Shown in pieces: positions 20,821 through 29,482 of a stretch of 42,355 bases of DNA. A program made the position numbers and the translations under genes. This stretch comes from Gammaproteobacteria bacterium MFB021 (GTDB lineage Bacteria; Pseudomonadota; Gammaproteobacteria; Pseudomonadales; Halomonadaceae). Position 1 is the stretch's first letter. Every line of letters starts with the position of its first letter. The DNA lies in NCBI GenBank assembly GCA_000737985.1, contig JNVT01000041.1, positions 1 through 42,355 on the forward strand, read 5' to 3'. Below the pieces are notes generated by a model. The model was not told the origin of the DNA. It saw only the letters and a program-made list of their open reading frames with translations, and ran no database searches.

Positions 20821-22104
20821 TCACGCCGTGGGCTTGGCCTCCTCCAGGGTATCGTCCACCGGATCCTCCAGCGGCTGGCCCGCCTCATTCTGGAGCTGGT
20901 AGGCGTAAGCGCCTTCCAGCCCGGCCTCCTCTTCGGGCTCCTCTTGGGCTTCGGCGATATAGCCTGGATAGAAGGGCGAGAGGATGGCGACGACGATGCC
21001 CAGTGCGGCGATCAGCGAGAAGGCGTAGGTATAGTCGAACAGATCGATCAAGCGCCCGATTACCGGCGAGCCCGCCGCCTGGCCCAGCGCCACGGCCATG
21101 AAGGGAAACACCGGGCCGGCCGACAGACGCCCCGGCAGCAGGCGGATGCCGGTCATCAGATAGAGCCCGGTCAAGCTCATGTAGGAGAGGCCGAAGATCA
21201 GCGCTGAAAAGAGCGTCAGCCCGGGCTGGGCCGGGTTGGCCGCCAGCAGCAGCATGCTGGCGGCGAGCATCATCAGCATCAGCGCCTGGGTGATCGGCGG
21301 ATTGTTGCGGTCGGCGAGGTCCGCGACCACGGCGCCGCCCAGGCCCGCCACGCCCACCGCGAACCAGAGCCAGCCTGTGGCGCCTGCCGAGCCGCCGCCG
21401 AGGGTGATCACTAGATCGGGGGCGAAGATCCAGTACGCCGACGAGACGAAGCCCATCAAGAACGCGAACAGCGACAGGCGGATCAGACGCGACCACGGCA
21501 GCTCACCGAGCGGCGGCGGCGGGGCTGCCTCGGCGGGCGTCAGCCGCGATACCGCGGGCAGGAAGAACCAGGTGGCACACAGGCCGGCGATGGCCAGGGC
21601 GGTGAACGAGAGGTAGGCCGTGCGCCAGGCGTCGGTCATGAAAATCACCGTGGGCACGGCAACCATGATGCCGATGCTGGTGCCCGCGTTCATGAACGAG
21701 CTGACCCGCGCATGCAGGGTGCGCTTGACCACGGCCTGCATGCCTGTGGTCAGTGCCGGCATCATCAGCCCGGTGCAGATACCGCAGGAGAAGACGCCGA
21801 TACCCAAGGTGATGGCGCTCGCCGCCTGGCTGATGAGCGCCAACCCGGCGACGCCGAAGCTGGCCGAGATCATCGCCGCATAGCGCGCGCCCAGTCGGTT
21901 GGCGAGTACCGGGGCGAAGCCGGTGGAGAGCAGGAAGCTCACCAGCGGCAGCGCGCCGATCACCCCGATCGTATAGGTGGTGAGGGCCAGGTCGTCGCGG
22001 ATCTGTGGGACGAAAAGGCCGAAGGCGAAACGCGCCACGCCATAGCTGATGGCAATGAGCACCGCGCCGAAGGCGGCGAAGCTGGTGCTGGAGATTGCTC
22101 TCAT
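20821..22104 (-). CDS. MFS transporter, YbfB/YjiJ-like
   Basis: This is a twelve-TM major facilitator, 427 residues from the ATG at 22104. I preferred that to the GTG at 22113 because GAGAGG sits about 8 bases before the ATG. The N-terminus ISYGVARFAFGLFVPQIRDDL and motif A-like ANRLGARYAA resemble the YbfB/YjiJ branch. The C-terminal tail is acidic (EAQEEPEEEAGLEG), an ordinary trait of halophile proteins. No operon partner is close: 118 bases downstream to DUF3108 and 214 bases upstream to the dehydrogenase. The substrate is unknown. Confidence 0.82.
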   Translation of the reverse strand: MRAISSTSFAAFGAVLIAISYGVARFAFGLFVPQIRDDLALTTYTIGVIGALPLVSFLLSTGFAPVLANRLGARYAAMISASFGVAGLALISQAASAITLGIGVFSCGICTGLMMPALTTGMQAVVKRTLHARVSSFMNAGTSIGIMVAVPTVIFMTDAWRTAYLSFTALAIAGLCATWFFLPAVSRLTPAEAAPPPPLGELPWSRLIRLSLFAFLMGFVSSAYWIFAPDLVITLGGGSAGATGWLWFAVGVAGLGGAVVADLADRNNPPITQALMLMMLAASMLLLAANPAQPGLTLFSALIFGLSYMSLTGLYLMTGIRLLPGRLSAGPVFPFMAVALGQAAGSPVIGRLIDLFDYTYAFSLIAALGIVVAILSPFYPGYIAEAQEEPEEEAGLEGAYAYQLQNEAGQPLEDPVDDTLEEAKPTA

Positions 22105-22318
22105 CGCATTCACCTCTCTAGGCGCTCGTGAACGACGCCTGACCTGTAGCCTGACCGATGCTTCGGGGGCGCGGTCGCTCAGCCGCAGCCAGCCCGAGGG
22201 GCGCTCACCGCAGTGTGGATGAGACCCGCGCTAGGGTGAAGTGCGCAGGCGTGGCTGGATTCGGCCTCGGCGCGATCGCAGTGTCGGGTGTCGTCGGTGG
22301 CTATGTTCGTGGCTGTGT

Positions 22319-23254
22319 TCAATAGCCGGCATCGGGGTCGATGGTCTCGACCGCCTCGCCACGGGATAGCCGGCCCAGCGCTTCGGCGACCTGGTCGGCG
22401 GCGGCGCCGATCGGCGTGGGGCCGGCCATGTGTGGGGTGATCAGAATGCGCGGGTGGCGCCATAGCGGGCTCTCGGCCGGCAGTGGCTCCTGCGGGAAGG
22501 CGTCGAGCAGTGCCCCGCGCAGATGCGCCTCATCGTCGGTCTCGCCGCTGCCGAGTGCGTCGAGCAGGGCGGCTTCGTCGATCAAGGTGCCGCGTCCGGG
22601 ATTGATCAGGCTGGCCCCGGCGGGCAGCTTGGCCAGGGTGGCGCGGTCGATCAGGTGACGGGTGGCCGGGGTGTCCGGCAGCAGCGTCACCAGCGTCATG
22701 ACCTGACCGAGCAAGGCATCGAGGCCGGCATCGCCATGGTGGCAGGTGATGCCCTCGAGCTGCTTTGGCGAGCGGCTCCAGCCGTGCACGGGGTAGCCGT
22801 CGGCGGCCAGCATCTGCGCCACCCGGTTACCGATCGCGCCCAGGCCGAGGACGCCGATGCCCCACGCGGCCTTGTCGACCACCGGGACCTCGCGCCAGCT
22901 CTGCGTGCGCTGCTGGCGCTGGTAGCGGTCGAAGTCGCGCTGGAAGTGGAGCACGCCGTAGCGCACGTAGTCGCCGATCAGCTCGCCCATACCGGCGTCG
23001 CGCAGCTTGACGATGGGAATCTCGCGCGGCAGTGCGGGGTTGTTGAGCATGGCGTCGACCCCGGCACCGAGATTGACGATACCGCGCAGCCCGCGCTGCT
23101 CCTCGAACAGCGACGCTGGCGGCTTCCATGCCACCAGATAGTCGACCTGGGGATTGCCGTGATCGGCGCCCAGGTGGAATTGGGCCTCGGGCAGACGCTT
23201 GGCGAGTACGTCGCGCCACTGCGCGGCATCCTGGTGATAGATCAGTACCTGCAT
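22319..23254 (-). CDS. ghrA: Glyoxylate/hydroxypyruvate reductase A
   Basis: This is a cytosolic D-2-hydroxyacid dehydrogenase reducing glyoxylate and hydroxypyruvate with NADPH. It has 311 residues from the ATG at 23254, which has AGGAGG 5 bases upstream. GhrA features are the N-terminal VDYLVAWKPP, the dinucleotide fold GVLGLGAIGNRVAQML, the WSRSPK phosphate-binding turn of NADPH-preferring members, LLPDTPATRHLI, INPGRGTLIDE and the catalytic His in TPHMAGPTPI. It lies next to a broken hydroxyacid/sugar-acid-type MFS gene on the same strand, but 468 bases separate them. Confidence 0.9.
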   Translation of the reverse strand: MQVLIYHQDAAQWRDVLAKRLPEAQFHLGADHGNPQVDYLVAWKPPASLFEEQRGLRGIVNLGAGVDAMLNNPALPREIPIVKLRDAGMGELIGDYVRYGVLHFQRDFDRYQRQQRTQSWREVPVVDKAAWGIGVLGLGAIGNRVAQMLAADGYPVHGWSRSPKQLEGITCHHGDAGLDALLGQVMTLVTLLPDTPATRHLIDRATLAKLPAGASLINPGRGTLIDEAALLDALGSGETDDEAHLRGALLDAFPQEPLPAESPLWRHPRILITPHMAGPTPIGAAADQVAEALGRLSRGEAVETIDPDAGY

Positions 23255-23722
23255 GTTGCCTCCTGGGCGCAGTGGGTGGACGCCGGTTGCCGGGCAGGAG
23301 TCGTGCTGCAGCAGTGGCAAGCCAGGGAAAGACGGAAAACCATCCGACGCGGGCGATCGGCAGCTCGAAGGCGTATTTCCGATGACCCGATGCTCGTGTC
23401 ACGTAGAAAAACAAAATCTACCAACACGCAGCATGCCCAGTAGTCTGCCTGACGCGCGCCGCGCGTCAATCCTGCTGCCCCGGCTGTGTGCCCGCGCGAA
23501 CCGCGTACGGTCAGCGCCGGCAACGACGTGGAAGCAGCGTGCGTCGCGTGGCGCGATAGGTTGGATAAGTGTCAGCGGCTCAGACAAACGCCGATGGCTA
23601 CGACTGGCCGAACGTTCAGTGGTCGTTCGCGACGTAAACCGTCAGCCTATATTTGATTGGTTCGCCATTAGCACTGCTTGCCCCGCGCCCGATGACGGGC
23701 GTGGGGCCTGTCTTCATGCAGC
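23255..23722. other. Intergenic region between ghrA and MFS pseudogene
   Basis: These 468 bases are less GC-rich than the flanks by eye (for example 23399-23440). They hold no ORF I can tie to a family. The one notable structure is the 12-bp hairpin at 23680-23707. The ghrA promoter is expected here. Confidence 0.5.
23680..23707 (-). terminator. Strong 12-bp hairpin after MFS pseudogene
   Basis: GCCCCGCGCCCG pairs with CGGGCGTGGGGC (one G-U) around ATGA, 16 bases beyond the MFS stop. No T-run follows on either strand, so it may be a terminator without a canonical U-tract. Confidence 0.5.
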
Positions 23723-25051
23723 CTATGTCTTGTCCGGGCGGTGCTGGTATGAACGATGCCGGTCTGGGCGATGAAAGACGAGGGTGATGACCACAGAAGA
23801 TGCCGCCAGGGCAGACATCAGCATGAATGCTTCGGTGAAGCCTCCGCTTTGCCCCACGATCCAGCCGGTGAGTGCAGGAGCCAGAAAACCGGAGATCGCG
23901 AAGCCGAAATCCATGATACCTAACGCTGTGGCGGAACGGTCGCGAGTGACGTCGATATTGACGGCGTAAAAGGCCGCGTTCGCGCCCATGGAGGCGGCGA
24001 CGGCAACGGTGATCAGGACCAGCGCAAGCGTCAGATTGTCGGTGAAGGCGACCGGCAGGATCATCAGAGCTGCCAGACCTTGGGTGGCGGCAATCAGATA
24101 GCTTCGGGCAATGCGTAGCTTGCCGGTGCGCCGCAAGAGCATATCCGACAAATTGCTGAGCAGGATCAAGGCCAAGGCAGCGGCAAGCCAGGGGGCGACA
24201 GAGAACCATCCGACGCTGGTGATCGATAGTTTGAAGGTGCGTTCCAGATACCCCGGCAGCCAGGTCATGAAGAAGAACAGGAAGTAGCCGAACACGAAGA
24301 ACGCCCAGTTGTTCGCCATGAGCGTGCCGTTGGTCAATAAGTCTGCCCAGCTCGTGCGTTCGCGCGGCGCATCGGTGGAATGCGCGTCTGGCGTAGGCGT
24401 TGGCTGGTCCGCGATGACGGCGATTTAGGCGGCATTCACCCGGCTGCTGTCCTGGGGACGATTGCGGAACAGCACCCACCACAATGGCATCCACAGTAGG
24501 CTGATGGCGCCGAGCAGGATGAACATCTCGCGCCAGCCCGTGATCGCGGTGAGATAGGAGACGACCGGTGCGCCGATCGCCAACGAGACAGGTACCGCGA
24601 CCAGCGAATAGCCGAGGGCGCGTCCGCGTTCACGTCCCGATAGCCAGTGCGCAATGGCGCCGGTCTGGCCGGGAAACATTGGCCCTTCGGCCAGACCGAG
24701 CGCGGCACGCGCGGCAAGGATGAGAAGAAAACTGCTGGCCACGCCGACCAGGGCCGTTGCTACCGCCCAGGCGACGACCGAGATCGCCAGCACGATGCGC
24801 GCGCCGAACCGGTCGACCAGAATGCCGCCCAACAGGGTGGTGACGGCGTAGCCTATGCCAAAGGCGCCGAGAATCATGCCCTGCTGGGCATCGCTGAGAT
24901 TCAGTTCTTTGGACATCGGCCCGATCGCGTAGGAGATGGCCGAGCGATCGATGTAGTTGATCAGGATGATCGCGGCGAGCATCGCAACGATGACCCAGCG
25001 AAAATGTGACGCGCCGCGTGATGAGGAGGCGTGTTGAGTGGATGTCTTCAT
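23723..25051 (-). pseudogene. MFS transporter (ACS family), interrupted by an in-frame TAA
   Basis: One reading frame from ATG 25051 (GGAGGAAGATA ribosome site) to TAG at 23723 encodes a 12-TM major facilitator like the tartrate/glucarate/galactonate transporters: NYIDRSAISYAIGP (TM1), GGILVDRFGAR (motif A) and RAALGLAEGPMFPG. Codon 209 (24425-24427) is TAA where relatives have a charged loop residue. The text reads SSRVNAA, stop, IAVIADQ, then a 40-residue central loop and TMs 7-12 (NNWAFFVFGYFLFFFMTW onward) in the same frame. GAA to TAA is the simplest change. The rest looks intact, so loss is recent, or it is a sequencing error or a readthrough product. Reinitiation is possible but no good ribosome site is seen. 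Confidence 0.85.
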
Positions 25052-25480
25052 TATCTTCCTCCTTCGAGTCCCGGCATATCAGCCAGATCCCGGTAGTGTC
25101 AGCCGCAACAGTGGAAAGCTCGATCTCCCTACATGGCATTGGGCCTCTGCGCATTTCTGGACTTCACACCGCTCATCTCACATCGCGATATCGGTTGCCC
25201 GGCCGAACATAGCAAGTGACAGTTGGTTACCAAGAAAATTCACTGCCACGAATTCAGGCTCAGGTGCCGGGCCGGGCGGTCGCGACGACGCCCCCGATGA
25301 TCGGCAAACAGATGCCGCTGAAGATCAGCCAGCCTCAGGTGGCCTGTCGTGCGAAGCTGCGTGGGTCGAAGAGGATGAAAACGTTCGCTTTTACCAGAAA
25401 AGACAGCACTACCAAGAGCGTCGGTATCTCGATCTCGGTAAGGGAAAAGTCTGGGAAAAGGGGGCCGTCAGGCGACCGCG
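25052..25480. other. Gap with possible membrane-protein remnant
   Basis: This 429-base stretch is less GC-rich than its surroundings. On the minus strand, 25480 down to 25260, one frame reads two hydrophobic segments, IPTLLVVLSFLVKANVFILF and GWLIFSGICLPIIGGVVATA. An in-frame TGA (25335-25337) separates them and a second TGA ends the frame at 25260. This may be the decayed tail of a membrane protein, or chance. The MFS promoter should also lie here. Confidence 0.35.
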
Positions 25481-26887
25481 TCAGTAGACGATTTCCAGCA
25501 TCGGCGGCGGTGCTTCGCCGAGTAGCCGGGCGAGCACGTCGAGGGCGTGGGCTAGCCGCCCCAGGTCGCTCTCGGCGCCCAGGCTGAGACGCACGCGCTG
25601 CGGCGCCGGCGTCTGCGCGACCAGAAACGGCTGCGCGGTGGTGATCGCCACGCCCTCCTGACGCGCCTGCTGCTTGAGCTCCTCGGCGCGCCACGGCGAC
25701 GGCAGCGCGATCCAGGCGTGCAGGCTGCTGGGTCGCGCATCGATGGCATGGCCGGCCAGGCGGCGAGCGGTCAGCGATTGGCGCTCGGCGAGCAGTTGGC
25801 GCTGCTCATGCGCCAGCGTATCGATCATGCCGTTGGCGAGCCAGTAGTCGGCCAGCTCGAACACCAGCGGTGTCGCCATCCAGCTGGTGGCGCGCAGGCG
25901 CGGCAGGGTGTGGTGCATCTGCCCGCGGGGCACGCTGAGATAGCCGGCGCGCAGCCCGGGTACGGTGGCCTTGGTCAGGCTGGTGACATGGAAGCTCTGC
26001 AGTGGCAGGCGCGCGGTGAGCGGAGTCAGCCCGGGCGGTTCGAGCAGGGCATGGACGTCGTCTTCGATCAGCCACACGCCGTGGCGCTCGAGCACCCGGG
26101 CGACGGCATCGCGGCGCGCGTTCTCCATGGTCGCGCCGGTGGGGTTGAGCTGGGTCGGGGTGAGGCACACCGCCCGCGGGCGGTGGCGCACGATGGCCGC
26201 TTCCAGCGCCTCGGGCAGCACGCCCTGATGGTCGATGGCGACCCCGCGCAGCTGGAAGCCAAGCGTGCGCGCCAGCGAGATCAGACCGTGGTCGGTGAGC
26301 GACTCGGTGAGCACCATGTCGCCGTGCTGGACCACGGTGGCGATCGCCAGCATCAGGCCGTGGGCGGCGCCGTTGCAGAGCAGCCGCTCCTCCACCTCGC
26401 CGGGGACCCCCAGGCGCTCACGCAGCCAGGCGTCGGCACGCTCGCGCTGATGGATCAGGCCGGCGATCGGGCGGCAGGCGCCGATCACGTCGGCGTGGGC
26501 AGTGCGCGCCAGCTCCGCCAGGGCTTCACGAAAGCGCAGATGGTGGGACGGCAGACACACCGGATGGGCGATCGAGAGATCGATCAGGCTGTCGTCGGCG
26601 AGGGTGGCCGGTGCGCGCAGAAACTCGTTTTCGGTATCGCCCTCGGTATCGCGAATCCAGGTGCCGCTGCCGACCCGGGCCTGCACCAGGCCACTCTTCT
26701 CTGCCTGCTCGTAGGCCCGGGATACGGTCTGCACGCTGACCCCGAGGGTCTCCGCCAGCTCGCGGTGGGTGGGCAGTCGGGTACCCGGCGAAATGGCGCC
26801 GTGGCGCAGCGCCTCGGCCAGGGCACGGGCGATCGCCAGATACTTCGGTCCCTGAGTCGATAGATAGGGTGTGAGGTCGATTGTCAT
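25481..26887 (-). CDS. enuR: MocR/GabR-type PLP-dependent regulator, EnuR-like
   Basis: This is a 468-residue fusion of a GntR-type winged helix (residues about 10-78; LPTHRELAETLGVSVQTVSRAYEQAEKSGLV) and an aminotransferase-fold domain. PLP-binding features are intact: LNPTG (247-251), IEDDVHA with Asp276/277 and Lys306 in SLTKATVPGLRAGYL. The family includes EnuR, the repressor of ectoine catabolism that senses diaminobutyrate derivatives through PLP. The gene diverges from doeA, and a repeated ATTGTCATGAT motif fills the gap and touches its own start, so autorepression and doe control are likely. The EnuR assignment rests on domain type plus location; a generic MocR role is the alternative. 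Confidence 0.82.
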   Translation of the reverse strand: MTIDLTPYLSTQGPKYLAIARALAEALRHGAISPGTRLPTHRELAETLGVSVQTVSRAYEQAEKSGLVQARVGSGTWIRDTEGDTENEFLRAPATLADDSLIDLSIAHPVCLPSHHLRFREALAELARTAHADVIGACRPIAGLIHQRERADAWLRERLGVPGEVEERLLCNGAAHGLMLAIATVVQHGDMVLTESLTDHGLISLARTLGFQLRGVAIDHQGVLPEALEAAIVRHRPRAVCLTPTQLNPTGATMENARRDAVARVLERHGVWLIEDDVHALLEPPGLTPLTARLPLQSFHVTSLTKATVPGLRAGYLSVPRGQMHHTLPRLRATSWMATPLVFELADYWLANGMIDTLAHEQRQLLAERQSLTARRLAGHAIDARPSSLHAWIALPSPWRAEELKQQARQEGVAITTAQPFLVAQTPAPQRVRLSLGAESDLGRLAHALDVLARLLGEAPPPMLEIVY

Positions 26888-26993
26888 GATGCAATAAAGC
26901 CTTTGACGCCAGGACGCGCGACGATGCTACTATCGCCCTTGATGCATTGACCGCTAATTGTCCTGATTTTTGCGAGAATCGATCATGACAATT
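26880..26993. promoter_or_regulatory. Three-copy ATTGTCATGAT operator array between enuR and doeA
   Basis: ATTGTCATGAT occurs at 26880-26890 (over the enuR start), as AATTGTCCTGAT at 26956-26967 and inverted as ATCATGACAATT at 26982-26993. The last two form an 11-of-12 inverted repeat with a 14-base centre. GATGCAAT/GATGCATT words lie next to the array. I infer EnuR binding; DoeX is the other candidate. Confidence 0.65.
26903..26933 (+). promoter_or_regulatory. Candidate doeA promoter
   Basis: TTGACG (26903-26908) and TACTAT (26928-26933) are 19 bases apart, longer than ideal. Transcription would start near 26940, just upstream of the inverted operator pair, which fits repression. Confidence 0.4.
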
Positions 26994-27086
26994 TCACATC
27001 CGGTCGGCAAGCGGTAGGACAGGCCGGTGCTCGGCGTGCTGGCAGCCTGCGTCCTGATAATTCGGTCCCGTTAGTCGAGTGGCTCC

Positions 27087-28286
27087 ATGTTCCAGGTTTC
27101 CCTGCCTTTTTCGCGTGAAGAGTACGCCAGCCGTTTGCACAAGGTGCGCGTGTCGATGGCCAATCGTGGCCTCGATGTGCTGATCGTCAGCGACCCCTCC
27201 AACATGGCCTGGCTGACCGGCTACGACGGCTGGTCGTTCTATGTCCATCAGTGCGTGCTGGTGGGGCTGGAAGGGGAGCCGGTGTGGTACGGCCGGCGTC
27301 AGGATGCCAACGGTGCCTGGCGCACCTGCTGGATGCACGAGGAGCGGGTACGCTACTACCCGGATTACTACGTGCAGAACCCGGACATGCATCCGATGGA
27401 GTATCTGGCCCAGTCGGTACTGCCGGAGTATGGCTGGCATACCGGCAGCATCGGCCTGGAGATGGACAACTACTACTTCTCGGCGCGGGCCTATACCAGC
27501 CTGGTCAAGGAGCTGCCCCACGCCCAGTTGAGCGATGCCACTGCACTGGTCAACTGGTGCCGCGCGATCAAGTCGCCGCAGGAGATCGCCTACATGCGCG
27601 TGGCGGCGCGCATCGTCGAAGGCATGCACTCGCGCATCCTGGAGATGATCGAGCCGGGCCTGGCCAAGAGCAAGCTGGTCTCCGAGATCTACCGCGTCGG
27701 CACCGAGGGCTGGACCGACCCCAACGGCGTGGTGCATGGCGGCGACTATCCCGCCATCGTGCCGCTGCTGCCCACCGGCAGCGACGCCGCCGCACCCCAC
27801 CTGACCTGGGACGACACCCCGTTCCGCCGCGGTGAGGGGACGTTTTTCGAGATCGCCGGCTGCTACAAGCGCTACCACGCGCCGCTGTCGCGCACGGTCT
27901 TCCTGGGCACGCCGCCCAAGGAGTTTTTGCGCGGCGAGTCGGCGCTGCTCGAAGGCATCGAGAACGGCCTCGCCGTGGCCAAGCCCGGCAATCGCTGTGC
28001 CGACATCGCGCTGGCGCTGGGTGCGGCGATGGACAAGTACGGCTTCGACCGCGGCGGCGCACGCTGTGGCTATCCCATCGGGATCAGCTATCCGCCGGAC
28101 TGGGGCGAGCGCACCATGAGTCTGCGCCCCTCGGACGAGACGATCCTCGAGCCGGGGATGACGTTCCACTTCATGCCTGGCATGTGGATGGACGACTGGG
28201 GCCTGGAGATCACCGAGAGTATCCTGATCACCGAGCACGGCGCCGAGCCGCTGTGCGAGTTTCCCCGGCAGCTGTTCGTCAAATAG
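27087..28286 (+). CDS. doeA: Ectoine hydrolase
   Basis: DoeA (EutD) opens the ectoine ring, giving mainly N-alpha-acetyl-L-2,4-diaminobutyrate. At 399 residues it has the size of the H. elongata enzyme. It has the two-domain M24 (pita-bread) fold: a creatinase-like N-terminal half (VLIVSDPSNMAWLTGYDGWSF, residues 31-51) and a C-terminal half with IKSPQEIAYMRVAARIVE, EGTFFEIAGCYKRYHAPLSRT (250-270) and GMTFHFMPGMWMDDWGLEITES. Several metal ligands of classical M24 peptidases are absent, as expected for the metal-free hydrolase. It starts the plus-strand doeA-doeB-doeX unit and diverges from enuR. The ribosome site is weak (GAGTGG). Confidence 0.95.
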   Translation: MFQVSLPFSREEYASRLHKVRVSMANRGLDVLIVSDPSNMAWLTGYDGWSFYVHQCVLVGLEGEPVWYGRRQDANGAWRTCWMHEERVRYYPDYYVQNPDMHPMEYLAQSVLPEYGWHTGSIGLEMDNYYFSARAYTSLVKELPHAQLSDATALVNWCRAIKSPQEIAYMRVAARIVEGMHSRILEMIEPGLAKSKLVSEIYRVGTEGWTDPNGVVHGGDYPAIVPLLPTGSDAAAPHLTWDDTPFRRGEGTFFEIAGCYKRYHAPLSRTVFLGTPPKEFLRGESALLEGIENGLAVAKPGNRCADIALALGAAMDKYGFDRGGARCGYPIGISYPPDWGERTMSLRPSDETILEPGMTFHFMPGMWMDDWGLEITESILITEHGAEPLCEFPRQLFVK

Positions 28287-28338
28287 ACGCGCCAGCCGTT
28301 CGCCGACCCGCTCTGCGTCGGTAGCCGTGCGTCAATCA

Positions 28339-28358
28339 GGGCCGCGTCGATGCGGCCC
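28339..28358 (+). other. Intercistronic hairpin between doeA and doeB
   Basis: GGGCCGC and GCGGCCC form a 7-bp stem with a 6-base loop in the 170-base doeA-doeB gap. No T-run follows. It may set relative expression or protect an mRNA end. Confidence 0.4.
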
Positions 28359-28456
28359 GAGATTCCGTAAGGAATGTCGTTTTTCGATGCTGCGTCCAGT
28401 GGTCGTCGCGCCGTGGCGCTGCATGAATATCATCCGCTTCAGCGAGGAGAGTTCGC

Positions 28457-29482
28457 ATGTCCGCATCCCAGCGTCCCAGTCCGATCAGCGCCAGCGTCGA
28501 CTTCGACGCCCAAGGCGTGCAGCACGGTTTTCTCAAGCTGCCGATCTCGGTGGACGAGTCCGCCTGGGGTGCGGTGATGATCCCGATCACCGTGGTCGCC
28601 AACGGCGAAGGGCCGACGGCGCTGCTCACCGGCGGCAACCATGGCGACGAGTACGAAGGCATCACCGCACTGATGAAACTTGCCAATAGCCTCAAGGCGG
28701 GTGATGTGCACGGGCGGGTGATCATCGTGCCGATGATGAACGTGCCGGCGGCTGAAGCCGGCAAGCGCACCTCGCCGCTGGACGGTGGCAATCTCAACCG
28801 CAGCTTTCCCGGCGACCCGGATGGCAGCGTGACCAGCCAGATCGCCGACTACTTTACCCGCGTGCTGGTGCCGATGTGCGATGTCGCCCTCGACCTGCAC
28901 TCCGGGGGGCGCACCTTGGATATCGTGCCCTTCGCCGCCGCGCATCGCCTCGACGATCTGGAGCAGGAGCGCGCCAGCCTGGGCGGTGCGGTAGCCTTCG
29001 GCGCGCCCTACGCGATGATGATGTTCGAGCTCGACGCCACCCGGCTCTACGACACCGCGGTGGAGTCCCAGGGCAAGACCTTCGTCACCACCGAGCTCGG
29101 CGGTGGCGGCACCTCGACCCCGGCCAGCCTGGCCATCAGCGAGCGCGGCGTGCGCAACTTCCTGATCCACTATGGCCTGATCGACGGTGAGCTGGAGAGC
29201 GCCGACGAGCCGATGATCTACGTCGATATGCCCGATGCCAGCTGCTATGTGCAGAGTGAGCACGCCGGGCTGCTGGAGCTTACGGTGTCGCTGGGGGAGA
29301 TGGTCAAGCAGGGCGACGTGCTGGCGCGAATCTATGACATGACCCGCACCGGTGCCGACCCGGTCGAGTACCGCGCCCAGCGCGATGGCGTGCTGATCGC
29401 CCGGCGCTTCCCGGCCAAGGTCGGCATGGGTGACACCATCGCGGTGGTCGCGGAAGTGGTGCAGTCGTTGGAGAGAGCGTGA
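28457..29482 (+). CDS. doeB: N-alpha-acetyl-L-2,4-diaminobutyrate deacetylase
   Basis: DoeB (EutE) removes the acetyl group from the DoeA product to give L-2,4-diaminobutyrate. It is a 341-residue zinc hydrolase of the AstE/AspA group. Zinc ligands are His62 and Glu65 in GGNHGDEYEG and His148 in LDLHSGG. Substrate-binding NLNRSFPG (about 112-119) and the catalytic Glu213 in VTTELGGGG are present. The ATG at 28457 has GAGGAG upstream. DoeA and DoeB are known to act as a coupled pair. The stop overlaps the doeX start (GTGA). Confidence 0.95.
   Translation: MSASQRPSPISASVDFDAQGVQHGFLKLPISVDESAWGAVMIPITVVANGEGPTALLTGGNHGDEYEGITALMKLANSLKAGDVHGRVIIVPMMNVPAAEAGKRTSPLDGGNLNRSFPGDPDGSVTSQIADYFTRVLVPMCDVALDLHSGGRTLDIVPFAAAHRLDDLEQERASLGGAVAFGAPYAMMMFELDATRLYDTAVESQGKTFVTTELGGGGTSTPASLAISERGVRNFLIHYGLIDGELESADEPMIYVDMPDASCYVQSEHAGLLELTVSLGEMVKQGDVLARIYDMTRTGADPVEYRAQRDGVLIARRFPAKVGMGDTIAVVAEVVQSLERA

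Noticed and set aside
23253-23774. Plus-strand reading frame of 173 codons between ghrA and the MFS pseudogene
   Set aside because: No recognisable motif or ribosome site, and it overlaps ghrA's leader and the MFS end; treated as chance.
23723-25051. Frameshift in the MFS gene
   Set aside because: The two halves are in the same frame (start positions differ by 714 bases); a single stop codon explains the break.
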